64,000 nt of DNA, from assembly GCF_004135735.1 (NCBI RefSeq), contig NZ_CP012670.1, forward strand, positions 1,612,001-1,676,000, read 5' to 3'. This document shows positions 54,101-62,237 of the stretch, piece by piece. The DNA is from Sorangium cellulosum (GTDB lineage: Bacteria; Myxococcota_A; Polyangia; Polyangiales; Polyangiaceae). The translations under genes were made by a program, and so were the position numbers. The notes under the pieces were generated by a model. The model was not told the origin of the DNA. It searched no databases and saw nothing but the letters and a program-made list of their open reading frames with translations. Each line of letters begins with the position of its first letter. Positions within the stretch are counted from its first letter, which is position 1.

Positions 54101-55238
54101 CACGCAGGCGCTCATGTCCACGCGGGGCTGGGCCGACCCGGAGGTCAAGTCCACGATCGACCGCTCCGGCGCGCTGCTGGAGCAGCTCGAGCGGGACAGC
54201 CCGCACAGGCTCCCGACGCTCTGGTCCTTGTTCACCTACCATCACACGGCGAGCAACCGCCGGGCGGCCCGCGACGTCGCCGAGGAGCTGGTGAGCGCCG
54301 CGGAGCGGTCCAGCGACGCCGGGCTCCGCGCGGCCGCGATGGCGCTCCGGGGCATCACCCGCTACTGCGACGGCGAGCACGTGGAGGCGAGGCAGGCCCT
54401 GGAGCGCGCCATCGCGCTGTACGACCCTGCCCAGCACCAGGATCATGGGCTCAAGTTCGGGCTGGATACCCAGGTCCTCGCCAAGACGCTCCTGGCCCAC
54501 CTCCGCTGGTACGCCGGCGACTCCGCGGCCGCTTTCCAGCTCGTACAGGACGGCATCGCGTGGGCCAGGGAGGTGCGCCACGTCCCCTCGGTGGCCATCG
54601 GCTTGCTCTACGGGTGCCAGATCTACCAGTTCCACGGGGACAGGGGCGCGGTGGAGGTGATGAGCGGCGAGATCCTGTCGCTGGCCAAGAAGCACGGATT
54701 GCCCGCCTTCGAGGGGTACGCGGCGTTCTTGCACGCGTGGGCGAAGGGAGATGCCTCGCTCGCCAGGGGGATCGTGGAGCAGCTGGAGCGGCTCGGGTGC
54801 AGGGTCGGTCTCTCCTACTGGGGCTCCCTGCCCGCCGCGATCGACGCGGCGAGCGGCCGGCTGGACGCGGCCATCGCCTGCGTCGAGCGCTGCCTCTCGG
54901 TGTGTCGCGCGATCGACGAGCATTTCTACGAGCCGGAGCTCTACCGGCTGCTGGCCGTGTACCGGCTACGGCGCGAGGCGAGCGACGAGGGGGCGCTCGC
55001 CGCGCTCCGGCGCGCGGCCGAGCTCGCGAGGCGGCAGGCCATGTCGCTGGTGGAGGCGCTCGCCACGGTCGAGCTCCAGCGGCGCTCGGGCCACGACCCG
55101 TCGAATCGCGCGCGGCTCGCCGAGCTCCTCGAGTCGTGTCCGGGCCTCCGGGCGCAGCTCCCCCCTGGCGAGATCGATCCGCTCGCCGCCGGCGGAGACG
55201 GCGAAGTCCAGCGAGGGTTGAAGGGAGATTGCGTATGA
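51135..55238 (+). CDS. TOMM-system kinase/cyclase-like/ATPase/TPR fusion
   Basis: 1367 aa from ATG 51135. Domains in order: Ser/Thr kinase (about 15-290; Gly loop GEGGFGSVY, Lys in 'VALKLL', 'VVHRDLKPRN', 'VLDFGIG', 'GTPGYAAPEQ'), class III cyclase-like (about 335-530; 'VEVRIGLHSGLVQASG'), AAA-type ATPase (Walker A 'GEPGIGKS', Walker B 'VLLLIEDLHWAD'), then TPR-like helices to the end. This is the layout of the 'TOMM system kinase/cyclase fusion' family described next to TOMM genes in Burkholderia. In the cyclase block 'GHVVAAFGHAVMLYFG' the usual GDG reads GHA, so a metal-binding Asp is missing. The stop overlaps the precursor start by ATGA. Confidence 0.88.
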   Translation: MSSYNTRLSPGSTFEERYEIRSLLGEGGFGSVYQARQRTTGQSVALKLLRLDHESGARTERRIARFLREAKVCAQLHHPNIVQLIDSGRSSEGVLYSVFAFAPGETLADVIAREGALAPREATHLMLQALDALACAHAQGVVHRDLKPRNIMVISSGARRNALVLDFGIGAILGGVAAGGPPARLTATDEALGTPGYAAPEQLRGLDITTRTDLFAWGLVFLECLTGKMVYDGASAAEVLYRMLGPEPVPIPAEIERTSLGALLRRVTHKDVAARDLDARGVLQALEGLHPGSPGQHPSGSAAMSPGAHAPLDGVALLEPRRVQASGERRHVTAVCCVLDPVLEAARPVDDEDLDELVRRASSTCADVAAKHRGHVVAAFGHAVMLYFGLLCAEEDDAKRAARAALAIVEAIQGEREDLRRAHGARVEVRIGLHSGLVQASGLREGAAAGLALGATPRLAARIAREAPPSAIVVSAEAQRLLRASFELEDEGARCAGGREGAPGAFRLRRARADRGPPPTPDGTMGPIIGRSQEMDLLLDRWQRARQGGGQCALITGEPGIGKSRLARELRGRLVGDAHVYLEGRCSPETQNNALFPVIDALGRALELDRESSSRGRSARLEAQLARRGLAPAEAVPLLAPLFGLPIEPPYAPLQAGPQRQKELTLNAILSLLFGMAEEAPVLLLIEDLHWADPTSLALLGQFAREVPSAAVCLVLTARPEFVPPFPTTGMQQIHLSRLEAAQIGALIAELLGKKPLPRDVVEQIALRTDGVPLFVEELTRTMLEAGVLLERQDRYDLSRPLSDVEIPGTLRGLLLSRLDQLGRAKETAQIAAALGREFSEEVLLAVSRLEGAAVREDLSRLLGAGLVFRKRRLKGSGYTFKHALVQDAAYESLSRAARRQVHARIARTLEERFAGIVEARPELLARHHAGAEQKLEAIAYAQIAAQRALTQSAYAEASGHARDALEWLGATPPDRRRAELELALNGVLTQALMSTRGWADPEVKSTIDRSGALLEQLERDSPHRLPTLWSLFTYHHTASNRRAARDVAEELVSAAERSSDAGLRAAAMALRGITRYCDGEHVEARQALERAIALYDPAQHQDHGLKFGLDTQVLAKTLLAHLRWYAGDSAAAFQLVQDGIAWAREVRHVPSVAIGLLYGCQIYQFHGDRGAVEVMSGEILSLAKKHGLPAFEGYAAFLHAWAKGDASLARGIVEQLERLGCRVGLSYWGSLPAAIDAASGRLDAAIACVERCLSVCRAIDEHFYEPELYRLLAVYRLRREASDEGALAALRRAAELARRQAMSLVEALATVELQRRSGHDPSNRARLAELLESCPGLRAQLPPGEIDPLAAGGDGEVQRGLKGDCV

Positions 55239-56095
55239 ATGACCATGGCTTGATCGAATTTCGGACTGCGTACCTGCGGGCGATCGCCCGGGTGTGGCGC
55301 GAAGGAGAGACGAGCGACTTCGCGAGGGACCTGACCTCCGGTGTTCAAAGCAAGATCGACCAGTGCCTGTCGGAGTGCGGGTTCTCGGCCGATTGCTGGC
55401 CCAACCTCTGCGTCCAGCTCGTCAGGAACGGCGGCGTCCAGTGGAACCCCGGGGACACAGGGGGCTGGTTCAGCCCTGTGAGCAAGCATGAGGCCCTCAC
55501 CCTCCGCCTGCCGCTCGACAAAGCAAAGGTGCTGCGTGGCGTCGACCAGAGGTACTGGGCGCAGGCGCTGGCCGAGTTCTACCAGCTCTTCCCCACGCCG
55601 TTCGGGCCGATCGCCGATCCATCCCAGTCCGGAGCGAAGGGAGCCACGCACCAGTCGCTCATGGCGTACCCCACGAAGCTCGGGGATTTTCAATCCTTCC
55701 TCGAGCTCGGCGGCGTCATCGCGCGGGCCATCGCCCTCGCCTGGAGACAGCAGGCCTCGGGGGACATGTCCTTCACCAACGATCTCACGACCCGCGCGGC
55801 GGGCGCCCTCCAGAGCTGGCTGGGGTACATCTCGCCATGGGGTATCGACCTCAGGGTCGAGCCCGCGCCCGATGGGGTCCGCTGGATCCCGCCGACCGAC
55901 GACGCTTCGGCGGGCGCGTGGGCCTGCGGCGCGACGCGCGAAGGCAAGAGCTTACCGCTGGAAGACCATCTCAAGAACACCCTCACGCTCTGTCTCCCCG
56001 ACCGGCCGGGCAAGGACGCGACCGTGTGGCCCATCGCGCTGGCGGCCTACAACAACACGGGGCCCGCGTACCCCTTCACCTGCTGCCCCGCTTGA
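55235..56095 (+). CDS. TOMM precursor, two-domain BMA_0021/BMA_0022 type
   Basis: 286 aa from ATG 55235, overlapping the kinase gene by 4 nt. Two related leader-like domains are fused: 'IEFRTAYLRAIARVWREGET' with 'VLRGVDQRYWAQALAEFYQL' in the first; 'FLELGGVIARAIALAWRQQA' with 'SWLGYISPWGIDLRVEPAPD' and 'ATVWPIALAAYNNTGPAYPF' in the second. The second ends TCCPA, so Thr-Cys-Cys are the likely heterocyclised residues; the first lacks such a core. In the BMA_0021/BMA_0022 family the two domains are usually separate proteins (from memory of the family). The cyclodehydratase gene begins 25 nt downstream. The mature product is probably a short cleaved peptide. Confidence 0.8.
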   Translation: MNDHGLIEFRTAYLRAIARVWREGETSDFARDLTSGVQSKIDQCLSECGFSADCWPNLCVQLVRNGGVQWNPGDTGGWFSPVSKHEALTLRLPLDKAKVLRGVDQRYWAQALAEFYQLFPTPFGPIADPSQSGAKGATHQSLMAYPTKLGDFQSFLELGGVIARAIALAWRQQASGDMSFTNDLTTRAAGALQSWLGYISPWGIDLRVEPAPDGVRWIPPTDDASAGAWACGATREGKSLPLEDHLKNTLTLCLPDRPGKDATVWPIALAAYNNTGPAYPFTCCPA

Positions 56096-56120
56096 CCTCC
56101 CCTGCGTCACGTTCGCGCTC

Positions 56121-58340
56121 ATGGCTCCTCTGACGCTCGACCGGGTGCTGGCGCTCCGTCCCGATCTTCGCGTCGAGGTGCTCGACGGCGGCCATGCCTT
56201 TCTCCTCGGGGAGCGCGCGCGGTTCGTCCTCTCTGGACCGCGCGCGGCCGCCGTCCTCGCGCTCGTGGATGGGCGGCGCACGGTGGACGAGATCCTCCGC
56301 GCGGCGCGCGGACAGGTCTCCGAGCCCGAGGTCTTCTATACCCTGGAGGAGCTCTGCGCCGGCGGATACCTGGTCGCCGCCACCCCCGATCTGCCGCGCG
56401 AGAGCGCGGCGTTCTGGTCGGGCGTGGGGCTCGACGCGAGGGCAGCCAGCGAGGCGCTCCGGCGCACGCCCGTCTCGGTCCACGCGATCGGCACGGGGGT
56501 CGGCGCGTCGTGGCTCGCCGAGGCGCTCGCGCAGGCCGGCGTCGCCGTCTGCGAGGCGGGCGCGGCGCGGGTGATCGTCACCGACGATTACCTGTCGCCG
56601 GAGCTCTCGCGGCTCCACGCCGAGGCGTCGGCACGCCGCGCACCCTGGTGTCCGGTCAAGCTCGTCGGCGTGGCGCCGCTCATCGGGCCGGTGCTGAAGC
56701 CGGACATCGGCCCTTGCTGGGACTGCGTGGCCCACTGGATCCGTGTCAATCGACCCGTGGAGGAGCTCGTGCGCCGGCACCGGAACGACGCCGCCCCTCC
56801 GTCGCCGCCCGCAGCCGGCATCGAGGCGAGCGTCAGGGCCGCGTGCGGCATCGCCGCCCTCGTGATCGCCCGCGCGCTGGCCGGAGCGGACGCGGCGCCT
56901 CCGCGCAACGCGGAGGTGCTCGCCCTCGATCTCGCGGCGCTGGAGCTCACGAGGCACGCCGTCGTCCAGCGCCCGCAGTGTCCGACGTGCGGCGATCCCG
57001 GGTGGATGCGCGCCGCCGGCGAGCGTCCGATCGCCCTCAGGCCGGTGGAGAAGGCCTACCGGGACGACGGGGGATACCGCCGCGAGGCGCCGCGGCGGAC
57101 CTACGCGCGCTACCGGCACCTCATCAGCCCCATCACGGGCGCGGTGACCCACGTCGTCCCCGTGCCGGGGCGCAGCTCCGATCTCCGGGCGGTGTACGCC
57201 TCGGGGTACCTCGTCTGCCCGCGCCACGGCGTGCCCCGGAGCAACGCGTTCGACAAGCCCTGCGCGGGCAAGGGGCGCACCGCGGAGCAGGCCCAGGTGA
57301 GCGCGCTCTGCGAGGCGCTGGAGCGTTACAGCGGCGTCTACCAGGGGGACGAGGCGCGCGTCCGGGCGAGCGCGGCGGAGCTCGGGCCCGCCGCGGTGCC
57401 CCCGGACGCGCTGCTGGGCTACAGCGACGCCCAGTACCGGGAGCGCGAGCGGCACAACGCGAGCACCCGCGATCGGAGCCGGTGGGTGCCCGTGCCCTTC
57501 GATCCGGCCGCCGTCATCGACTGGACACCAGGCTGGTCCCTGAGCCAGAACGCGCGGCGCTACGTTCCGCTGGCCTATTGCTACGCGGAGGCGCCGCCGG
57601 AGAGCGGCGTCGCCTCCTGCCCGACCGACGGCAACGGCGTGGCCGCAGGGAGCTGCCTGGAAGAGGCCATCTTGCAAGGGCTGCTCGAGCGCGTCGAGCG
57701 CGACGCCGTCGGCCTCTGGTGGTACAGCCAGGCGCGTCGCCCGGCGTGGGATCTGGAGAGCGCCGGCGAGCCCTATTTCGCCGCCCTGCGCGACGAGTAC
57801 GCGCAGCTCGGCTGGGCGCTGTGGGCGCTCGATCTGACGCACGACCTCGGGATCCCGGTGTGCGCCGCGCTCGCCCGGGACGCGGAGTCCGATCGCTTCG
57901 CGATCGGGTTCGGCTGCCACCTCGAGGCGCGCCTCGCCGTGCAGCGGGCGCTCACGGAGCTCAACCAGCTCTTCGATCCTGCGGGCGCGCACCGGGCGCC
58001 CTGGGACCACGAGCGGCTGCCCTCGCGTGACTTCCTGTCCCCGGATCCAGGGGCGCCGCGCAGCCGCATCGGGGCGCGGCCCCAGCTCGGCGGCGCGGAC
58101 CTGCGCGCGGACATCCAGGCCATCGTCCAGCGGCTCGACGAGGACGGCCTGGAGGTCATCGTGGTGGACAAGACCCGCCCGGATATCGGGCTCTCCGTCG
58201 CCCACGTCATCGTCGCGGGGCTCTGCCACTTCTGGCCGCGCTTCGCGCCGGGGCGGCTCTACCGCGTGCCTCACGCGCTCGGGTGGGTTCGCGAGCCGCT
58301 CGTCGAGGGCGCGCTCAACCCGGTGCCGTTGTTCGTCTAG
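56121..58340 (+). CDS. TOMM cyclodehydratase (E1-like partner fused to YcaO)
   Basis: 739 aa from ATG 56121. The N-terminal about 330 residues include a precursor-binding winged-helix-like part ('VLALVDGRRTVDEILRAARG') and an E1-like domain with two CXXC pairs ('GPCWDCVAHW', 'PQCPTCGDPGW') that bind structural zinc. The C-terminal YcaO domain shows the ATP-site blocks 'CAGKGRTAEQAQVSALCEAL' with 'ERYSG', and 'AAGSCLEEAILQGLLERVER'; it ends 'NPVPLFV', a proline-containing tail as in catalytic YcaO enzymes. It converts Cys/Ser/Thr of the precursor to azolines using ATP. The single-polypeptide C-D fusion is a common TOMM form. Confidence 0.92.
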   Translation: MAPLTLDRVLALRPDLRVEVLDGGHAFLLGERARFVLSGPRAAAVLALVDGRRTVDEILRAARGQVSEPEVFYTLEELCAGGYLVAATPDLPRESAAFWSGVGLDARAASEALRRTPVSVHAIGTGVGASWLAEALAQAGVAVCEAGAARVIVTDDYLSPELSRLHAEASARRAPWCPVKLVGVAPLIGPVLKPDIGPCWDCVAHWIRVNRPVEELVRRHRNDAAPPSPPAAGIEASVRAACGIAALVIARALAGADAAPPRNAEVLALDLAALELTRHAVVQRPQCPTCGDPGWMRAAGERPIALRPVEKAYRDDGGYRREAPRRTYARYRHLISPITGAVTHVVPVPGRSSDLRAVYASGYLVCPRHGVPRSNAFDKPCAGKGRTAEQAQVSALCEALERYSGVYQGDEARVRASAAELGPAAVPPDALLGYSDAQYRERERHNASTRDRSRWVPVPFDPAAVIDWTPGWSLSQNARRYVPLAYCYAEAPPESGVASCPTDGNGVAAGSCLEEAILQGLLERVERDAVGLWWYSQARRPAWDLESAGEPYFAALRDEYAQLGWALWALDLTHDLGIPVCAALARDAESDRFAIGFGCHLEARLAVQRALTELNQLFDPAGAHRAPWDHERLPSRDFLSPDPGAPRSRIGARPQLGGADLRADIQAIVQRLDEDGLEVIVVDKTRPDIGLSVAHVIVAGLCHFWPRFAPGRLYRVPHALGWVREPLVEGALNPVPLFV

Positions 58341-58367
58341 TCTCGACAGCGTTGGCGGAGCGTGGGT

Positions 58368-59576
58368 ATGCGAGATGGATTCCGGATTCTGGACGTGGAC
58401 CGTCACGTCATGGAGCCGATCGGCCTCTGGCCGGAGTACTTGCCGGCGGACAGGATGGATCTGGCGCCTCGGCTCACGCCGTGCATCCCGGAAGGCGAGA
58501 CGCTGGCGTCGCGGCTGGACAGGCTCGGCGAAGATGCGCTCTTGCCCGTCCCGCCCATCCTCACGGTGGCGGGCAGGCCGGTCATGCGCGAGGTCTCCGA
58601 GGTCGCCCACATCGAGATCGGGCTCGCCGCGGCGCGGCGCCACGGCGCCCTCCGCGCCGCGGAGCGCCCGGAGGGGCACCTCGCCGAGATGGACCGGTCA
58701 GGCGTCGACGTCGCCCTCCTGCTCCCCACGTTCGCGTCGTGTCTGGTCTACAACGACGAGATCGACGCGGGGCGCTCCCGGGCCTACGCGCGGGCCTACA
58801 ACCTGTGGCTGCGGGATTTCTGCGCGGTCGCGCCGGCGCGGCTGAAGGGCGCGGCGCTCCTCTCGCGCCATGATCCGGCGTCGATGGTCGCCGACCTCGA
58901 GTGGGCGCTCGGCGAGGGCTTCGGCGTGGTCGTGCTCCGGCCCAACCCGGTCCTGGGCACGACGCTGAGCTCGCAGGTCTACGGGCCGTTCTGGCAGGCG
59001 TGCGCGCGCCACTCGGTTCCGGTGTTGTTCCACGAGGGATCGCACACCCGCGTGTCCGCCGCGGGGGCGGACCGCTTCGAGAGCTACTTCGGGCAGCACG
59101 CCTGCTCGCACCCCATGGAGGCCATGATGGCGCTGCTCTCGCTCATCGAGGGGGGCGTGCTCGAGTCCCACCCTGCGCTGCGCGTGGGCTTCCTGGAGGC
59201 CGGATGCGGCTGGCTGCCGTACTGGCTGTGGCGGCTGGACGAGGTCGAGTACGCGCGGCTGGCCCGGGAGGTGCGCGCCCGGGTGCGGAGGCGGCCCTCG
59301 GAGTACTTCCAGCGGCAGTGCTGGATTGCGCTCGAGCCCGGCGAGGCGATGCTCGATCGCGTGGCGGCGGAGATCGGCCCCCAGCGGCTCGTCTTCGGGA
59401 CGGACTTCCCTCATCTGGACCACGACCTCGACGGCGTCGATGCGCTGTTCTCCCTGCGGGAAACGCTCGGCGACGCGGCGCTGCGCGCCATTCTCTGGGA
59501 CAACCCGGCGGCCCTCCTGGGGCTCCCTCCGGCCGAACCGTCCGACCCCGGCGCGGCGCCTCGTCAGCGCGCCTGA
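58368..59576 (+). CDS. Amidohydrolase-family metal-dependent hydrolase
   Basis: 402 aa from ATG 58368 (GGAG at 58357-58360, 7 nt upstream; GTG 58362 is too close). This is an amidohydrolase_2-type TIM barrel: 'ILDVDRHVMEP' replaces the usual DXH strand-1 motif as D-R-H, 'VPVLFHEGSHTR' holds the strand-5 His, 'HACSHPMEAMMALLSLIEGG' the strand-6 His, and 'LVFGTDFPHLDHDLDG' the late catalytic Asp. It is 27 nt after the cyclodehydratase stop, so probably in the same operon, and may trim, hydrolyse or protect the modified peptide (inference). Confidence 0.87.
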   Translation: MRDGFRILDVDRHVMEPIGLWPEYLPADRMDLAPRLTPCIPEGETLASRLDRLGEDALLPVPPILTVAGRPVMREVSEVAHIEIGLAAARRHGALRAAERPEGHLAEMDRSGVDVALLLPTFASCLVYNDEIDAGRSRAYARAYNLWLRDFCAVAPARLKGAALLSRHDPASMVADLEWALGEGFGVVVLRPNPVLGTTLSSQVYGPFWQACARHSVPVLFHEGSHTRVSAAGADRFESYFGQHACSHPMEAMMALLSLIEGGVLESHPALRVGFLEAGCGWLPYWLWRLDEVEYARLAREVRARVRRRPSEYFQRQCWIALEPGEAMLDRVAAEIGPQRLVFGTDFPHLDHDLDGVDALFSLRETLGDAALRAILWDNPAALLGLPPAEPSDPGAAPRQRA

Positions 59577-59589
59577 GCCGGAGCCCGGG

Positions 59590-60438
59590 TCACGGCCAGC
59601 GCCGGTCGCGCTTCAGGTGGTCGCGCAGGGCGCCGAGCTCCGCTTCCTCCATGGCGTCGAGCGCCGCGGCGCGCTCCGGCGAGAGCGCGATGCCGAGCAG
59701 CTCGCACACGTCCCGCACCCAGGCCCGCAGCGCGGCGACGCGCTCCTGCCTGCGCCCCTCGATGAGCCCCTCCTCCTTCACCGCGTCGAGGCCGGCGTAC
59801 CCCTTGCGCTGGAGCAGGTTGCGCAGGGTCGCCTCGTGCGCGGCCTTGCGGTCGTAGAGCGCCTCGACGGGGACCGGGTTCTGGAGGACGCCCGGCGCCA
59901 CGAGCTCCTCGCCCGGGTACGCCACGCGCGAGGGACGCGGCGGCCGCCGCGCGGGGGAGGCGAGCCCCGCCGCCCGCGCCGGCGCCCTCCGCCGCGGCGC
60001 GGGCGGCGCCTCGTAGACCTCGACCCGCCGCGCGCCGTGCAGCCGCACCACCCACAGGAAGCGCGTGCCCGCGGCCAGGAGCTCGTCGATCTTGCGCTGC
60101 AGCTCCGCCTCGTCCTGGCCCATGTCCGCATACTCGACCGCGAGCGGAGGCGCCGCCGTGGCCCACCCGGGCTCGTCGGGGATGTCGCCCACCGAGATGT
60201 CCGGCGCCCGCAGCATCTCCGGCCGCGGCGAGACGCCGACGTCCACGCCCGCGGCCTCCACCGCGGGATCCGTGTCCAGCACCTCGCCGCCCACCAGGTT
60301 GCCCCGACCGCCGCGCCGGCCGGTCGGCAGGCACTCGACCACGCGTCCCTCGGACAGCTCGTAGGGATCGCCCGGCCGGATCTGGTCGGCGGTCGTGGGG
60401 ATGGGGGAACGGGGCGGTGCGCTCATGGGATGTTTCAT
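59590..60438 (-). CDS. Uma2-family (DUF820) PD-(D/E)XK endonuclease-like protein
   Basis: 282 aa from ATG 60438. The core 'VLDTDPAVEAAGVDVGVSPR', 'RAPDISVGDIPDE', 'PLAVEYADMGQDEAELQRKI', 'YLLAAGTRFLWVVRL'-like block ('LLAAGTRFLWVVRLHGARRV') and following 'VEVYE' are the strands of the Uma2 fold: catalytic Asp in 'APDI', Glu in 'VEYAD', and Lys in 'QRKIDELL'. A C-terminal helical extension ('ALRAWVRDVCELLGIALSPE') is added. Members of this family occur in many copies in cyanobacteria and myxobacteria with no settled role. It is convergent with the amidohydrolase gene (13 bp). Confidence 0.8.
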   Translation of the reverse strand: MKHPMSAPPRSPIPTTADQIRPGDPYELSEGRVVECLPTGRRGGRGNLVGGEVLDTDPAVEAAGVDVGVSPRPEMLRAPDISVGDIPDEPGWATAAPPLAVEYADMGQDEAELQRKIDELLAAGTRFLWVVRLHGARRVEVYEAPPAPRRRAPARAAGLASPARRPPRPSRVAYPGEELVAPGVLQNPVPVEALYDRKAAHEATLRNLLQRKGYAGLDAVKEEGLIEGRRQERVAALRAWVRDVCELLGIALSPERAAALDAMEEAELGALRDHLKRDRRWP

Positions 60439-60533
60439 ACCTATAAATTCCGGAGCGGCGCTGGTCCCGATTTGGGTTTGTTATCCTCCGCCCGCCGAAA
60501 CCTTTGCGGACCGCCCGTGTCCGAGGAGACGTG

Positions 60534-62219
60534 ATGCGCTCGATCCTCCGTTCGATGTTCACCGCCGCGATGGGGCTCTCCCTCGCCGCCTGCGCCGCTG
60601 CTCCTCCGCCCGCGACGCGCGCCCCAGGTCCGCCGGGCGACGGCCGCGCGGCGCCCGCGCCCCCGCCGCCGCCGCTCCCCGAGGAGCAGGCCTTCGCCGT
60701 CCACGGCCCCCTCAAGGACGAGTGGCTGCCGATGCTGAAGCCGGCGCCGTTCGATCCGAAGTCCGCCCTGGTCCCCTCTTCGCCGATCGGCGTGCCCGCC
60801 CCGCCGGCGGCCTGCGACGCCTTCGCGCGGCGCGCCGCCGCGCCCGCGCCGGCCTGCGGCGACGCCCAGGGCGCCCTCGCCGCGCTCGACGCCGCGCTCG
60901 CCGAGGGCGACCCGGCGCGGCGCGACGCGCGGCTCGCGGGGCTCGAGGCGTGCGCGGGCCTCGAGGCCGGCCTCGCGCGCGCGCTCCGGGTCGAGCTCGC
61001 GCCCGCGGCCTGCGGCGACGCCCTCACCGCGCCGCTCCTCGAAGCGCCGCCCGCCGGGCTGCGCGGCGATCTCTACCAGGTGCTGCTCGGCCAGACGCTC
61101 GCCGCCCGGCTCGCGCGCACCGCGATCGAGCCGCCCACCTTGCGGCCGCCCTACGACGTCCAGCGCGTCGTCGCGTTCACGAAGGGTCCGCTCTTCGCGT
61201 GGGTGACCGAGCAGGCCCGGGCCATCGAGGATCTCGGGCGGCTCGGGGTCGCGCTGCCGTTCTACGCGAAGGGCATCGTCGCCGTGGAGGCCGGGCGGGC
61301 GGACATGCGGCTCGTCGAGGCCGTCCGCTCGGCGCCGCTGCCGGACGCGATGCGGAAGGACGCGGAGCTCGGCAACGTCTACTACGGCGAGCTCGATCAG
61401 CTCCTCGAGCCGTGGAAGCAGCGTGGCCGCGACGCGGCGCTCGTGGGGCTGCGCGAGCTGTCGTCGGTCGGCGTGCTCCGCGACGCTCGCGTCGAGGGCG
61501 CGCGCGCGATGCTCTCGCGCCTCTACGGCGGCCGGCGCGTCGACGCGCTCGACGCGCTCGCGCTGCCGGAGCTCCCGCCGGCCGCGCCGTCGTCGCTCGA
61601 GGAGCGGCTCGCGGGCGCGCTGCCGACGTACTACGCCGGCCGCCTGCTCCCGCCCGAGGCGGCGGCGCGGCCGGGCACGCTGCGCATGTTCCTCGAGCGG
61701 GGCGTCCCGCTGCCGCACCGCGCGGCGCTGCGCGCGGCCGAGCTCTCGCCCGAGGCGCGGCTGCTCTACGCGCGGGCGCGGCTCGAGCTCGGCCGGCTGT
61801 ACTGGCGCGCCGTCGATTTCGACCAGGCGACCGCGCTGCTCACGGCGTGGCCCGAGGGCGCCGCGCGCCCCGCCGAGGCGACGATGCTGCTGGCGCTCGC
61901 CCTCGGCCTGCGCAACGGCCCCGAGGACGCGGCGCTCATGATGCGCCGGGCGCCGCTCGCGGGGCTCGGCCTGGGCGAGCTCGCGGCGCTCGACTGGGTG
62001 GCGCGGGCGAAGCCCGCCTCGCCGTACGCGGGCCTCGCGGCGTACGACGCGGCCTTGATCAAGCAGATCGCCGCCCCTCAGGGCGCGGACGCGGGCTACT
62101 GGTCCGACGTGGCCGCGCGCTTCCGCGAGGCGCAGGCGCTCCTGTCGGGGCCGCTCGCGCGGGCGGCGGAGGAGCGGGCGCGCGCCGCCGACGAGATCGC
62201 GCGGGCGGCAGCGCGGTAA
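60534..62219 (+). CDS. Hypothetical helical lipoprotein
   Basis: 561 aa from ATG 60534 with GAGGAG 5-10 nt upstream. The signal peptide ends 'MGLSLAAC' (Cys20). After a Pro-rich linker, nearly the whole protein is Ala/Leu-rich helix with TPR-like pairs ('LGNVYYGELDQLLEPWKQRG', 'EARLLYARARLELGRLYWRA', 'VDFDQATALLTAWPEGAARP'). Four Cys lie between residues 95 and 165. It has no recognised family; a periplasmic scaffold is possible. It is divergent from the Uma2 gene and convergent with the next lipoprotein gene. Confidence 0.75.
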   Translation: MRSILRSMFTAAMGLSLAACAAAPPPATRAPGPPGDGRAAPAPPPPPLPEEQAFAVHGPLKDEWLPMLKPAPFDPKSALVPSSPIGVPAPPAACDAFARRAAAPAPACGDAQGALAALDAALAEGDPARRDARLAGLEACAGLEAGLARALRVELAPAACGDALTAPLLEAPPAGLRGDLYQVLLGQTLAARLARTAIEPPTLRPPYDVQRVVAFTKGPLFAWVTEQARAIEDLGRLGVALPFYAKGIVAVEAGRADMRLVEAVRSAPLPDAMRKDAELGNVYYGELDQLLEPWKQRGRDAALVGLRELSSVGVLRDARVEGARAMLSRLYGGRRVDALDALALPELPPAAPSSLEERLAGALPTYYAGRLLPPEAAARPGTLRMFLERGVPLPHRAALRAAELSPEARLLYARARLELGRLYWRAVDFDQATALLTAWPEGAARPAEATMLLALALGLRNGPEDAALMMRRAPLAGLGLGELAALDWVARAKPASPYAGLAAYDAALIKQIAAPQGADAGYWSDVAARFREAQALLSGPLARAAEERARAADEIARAAAR

Positions 62220-62237
62220 GCGGCGGGTTCGCCGGCG

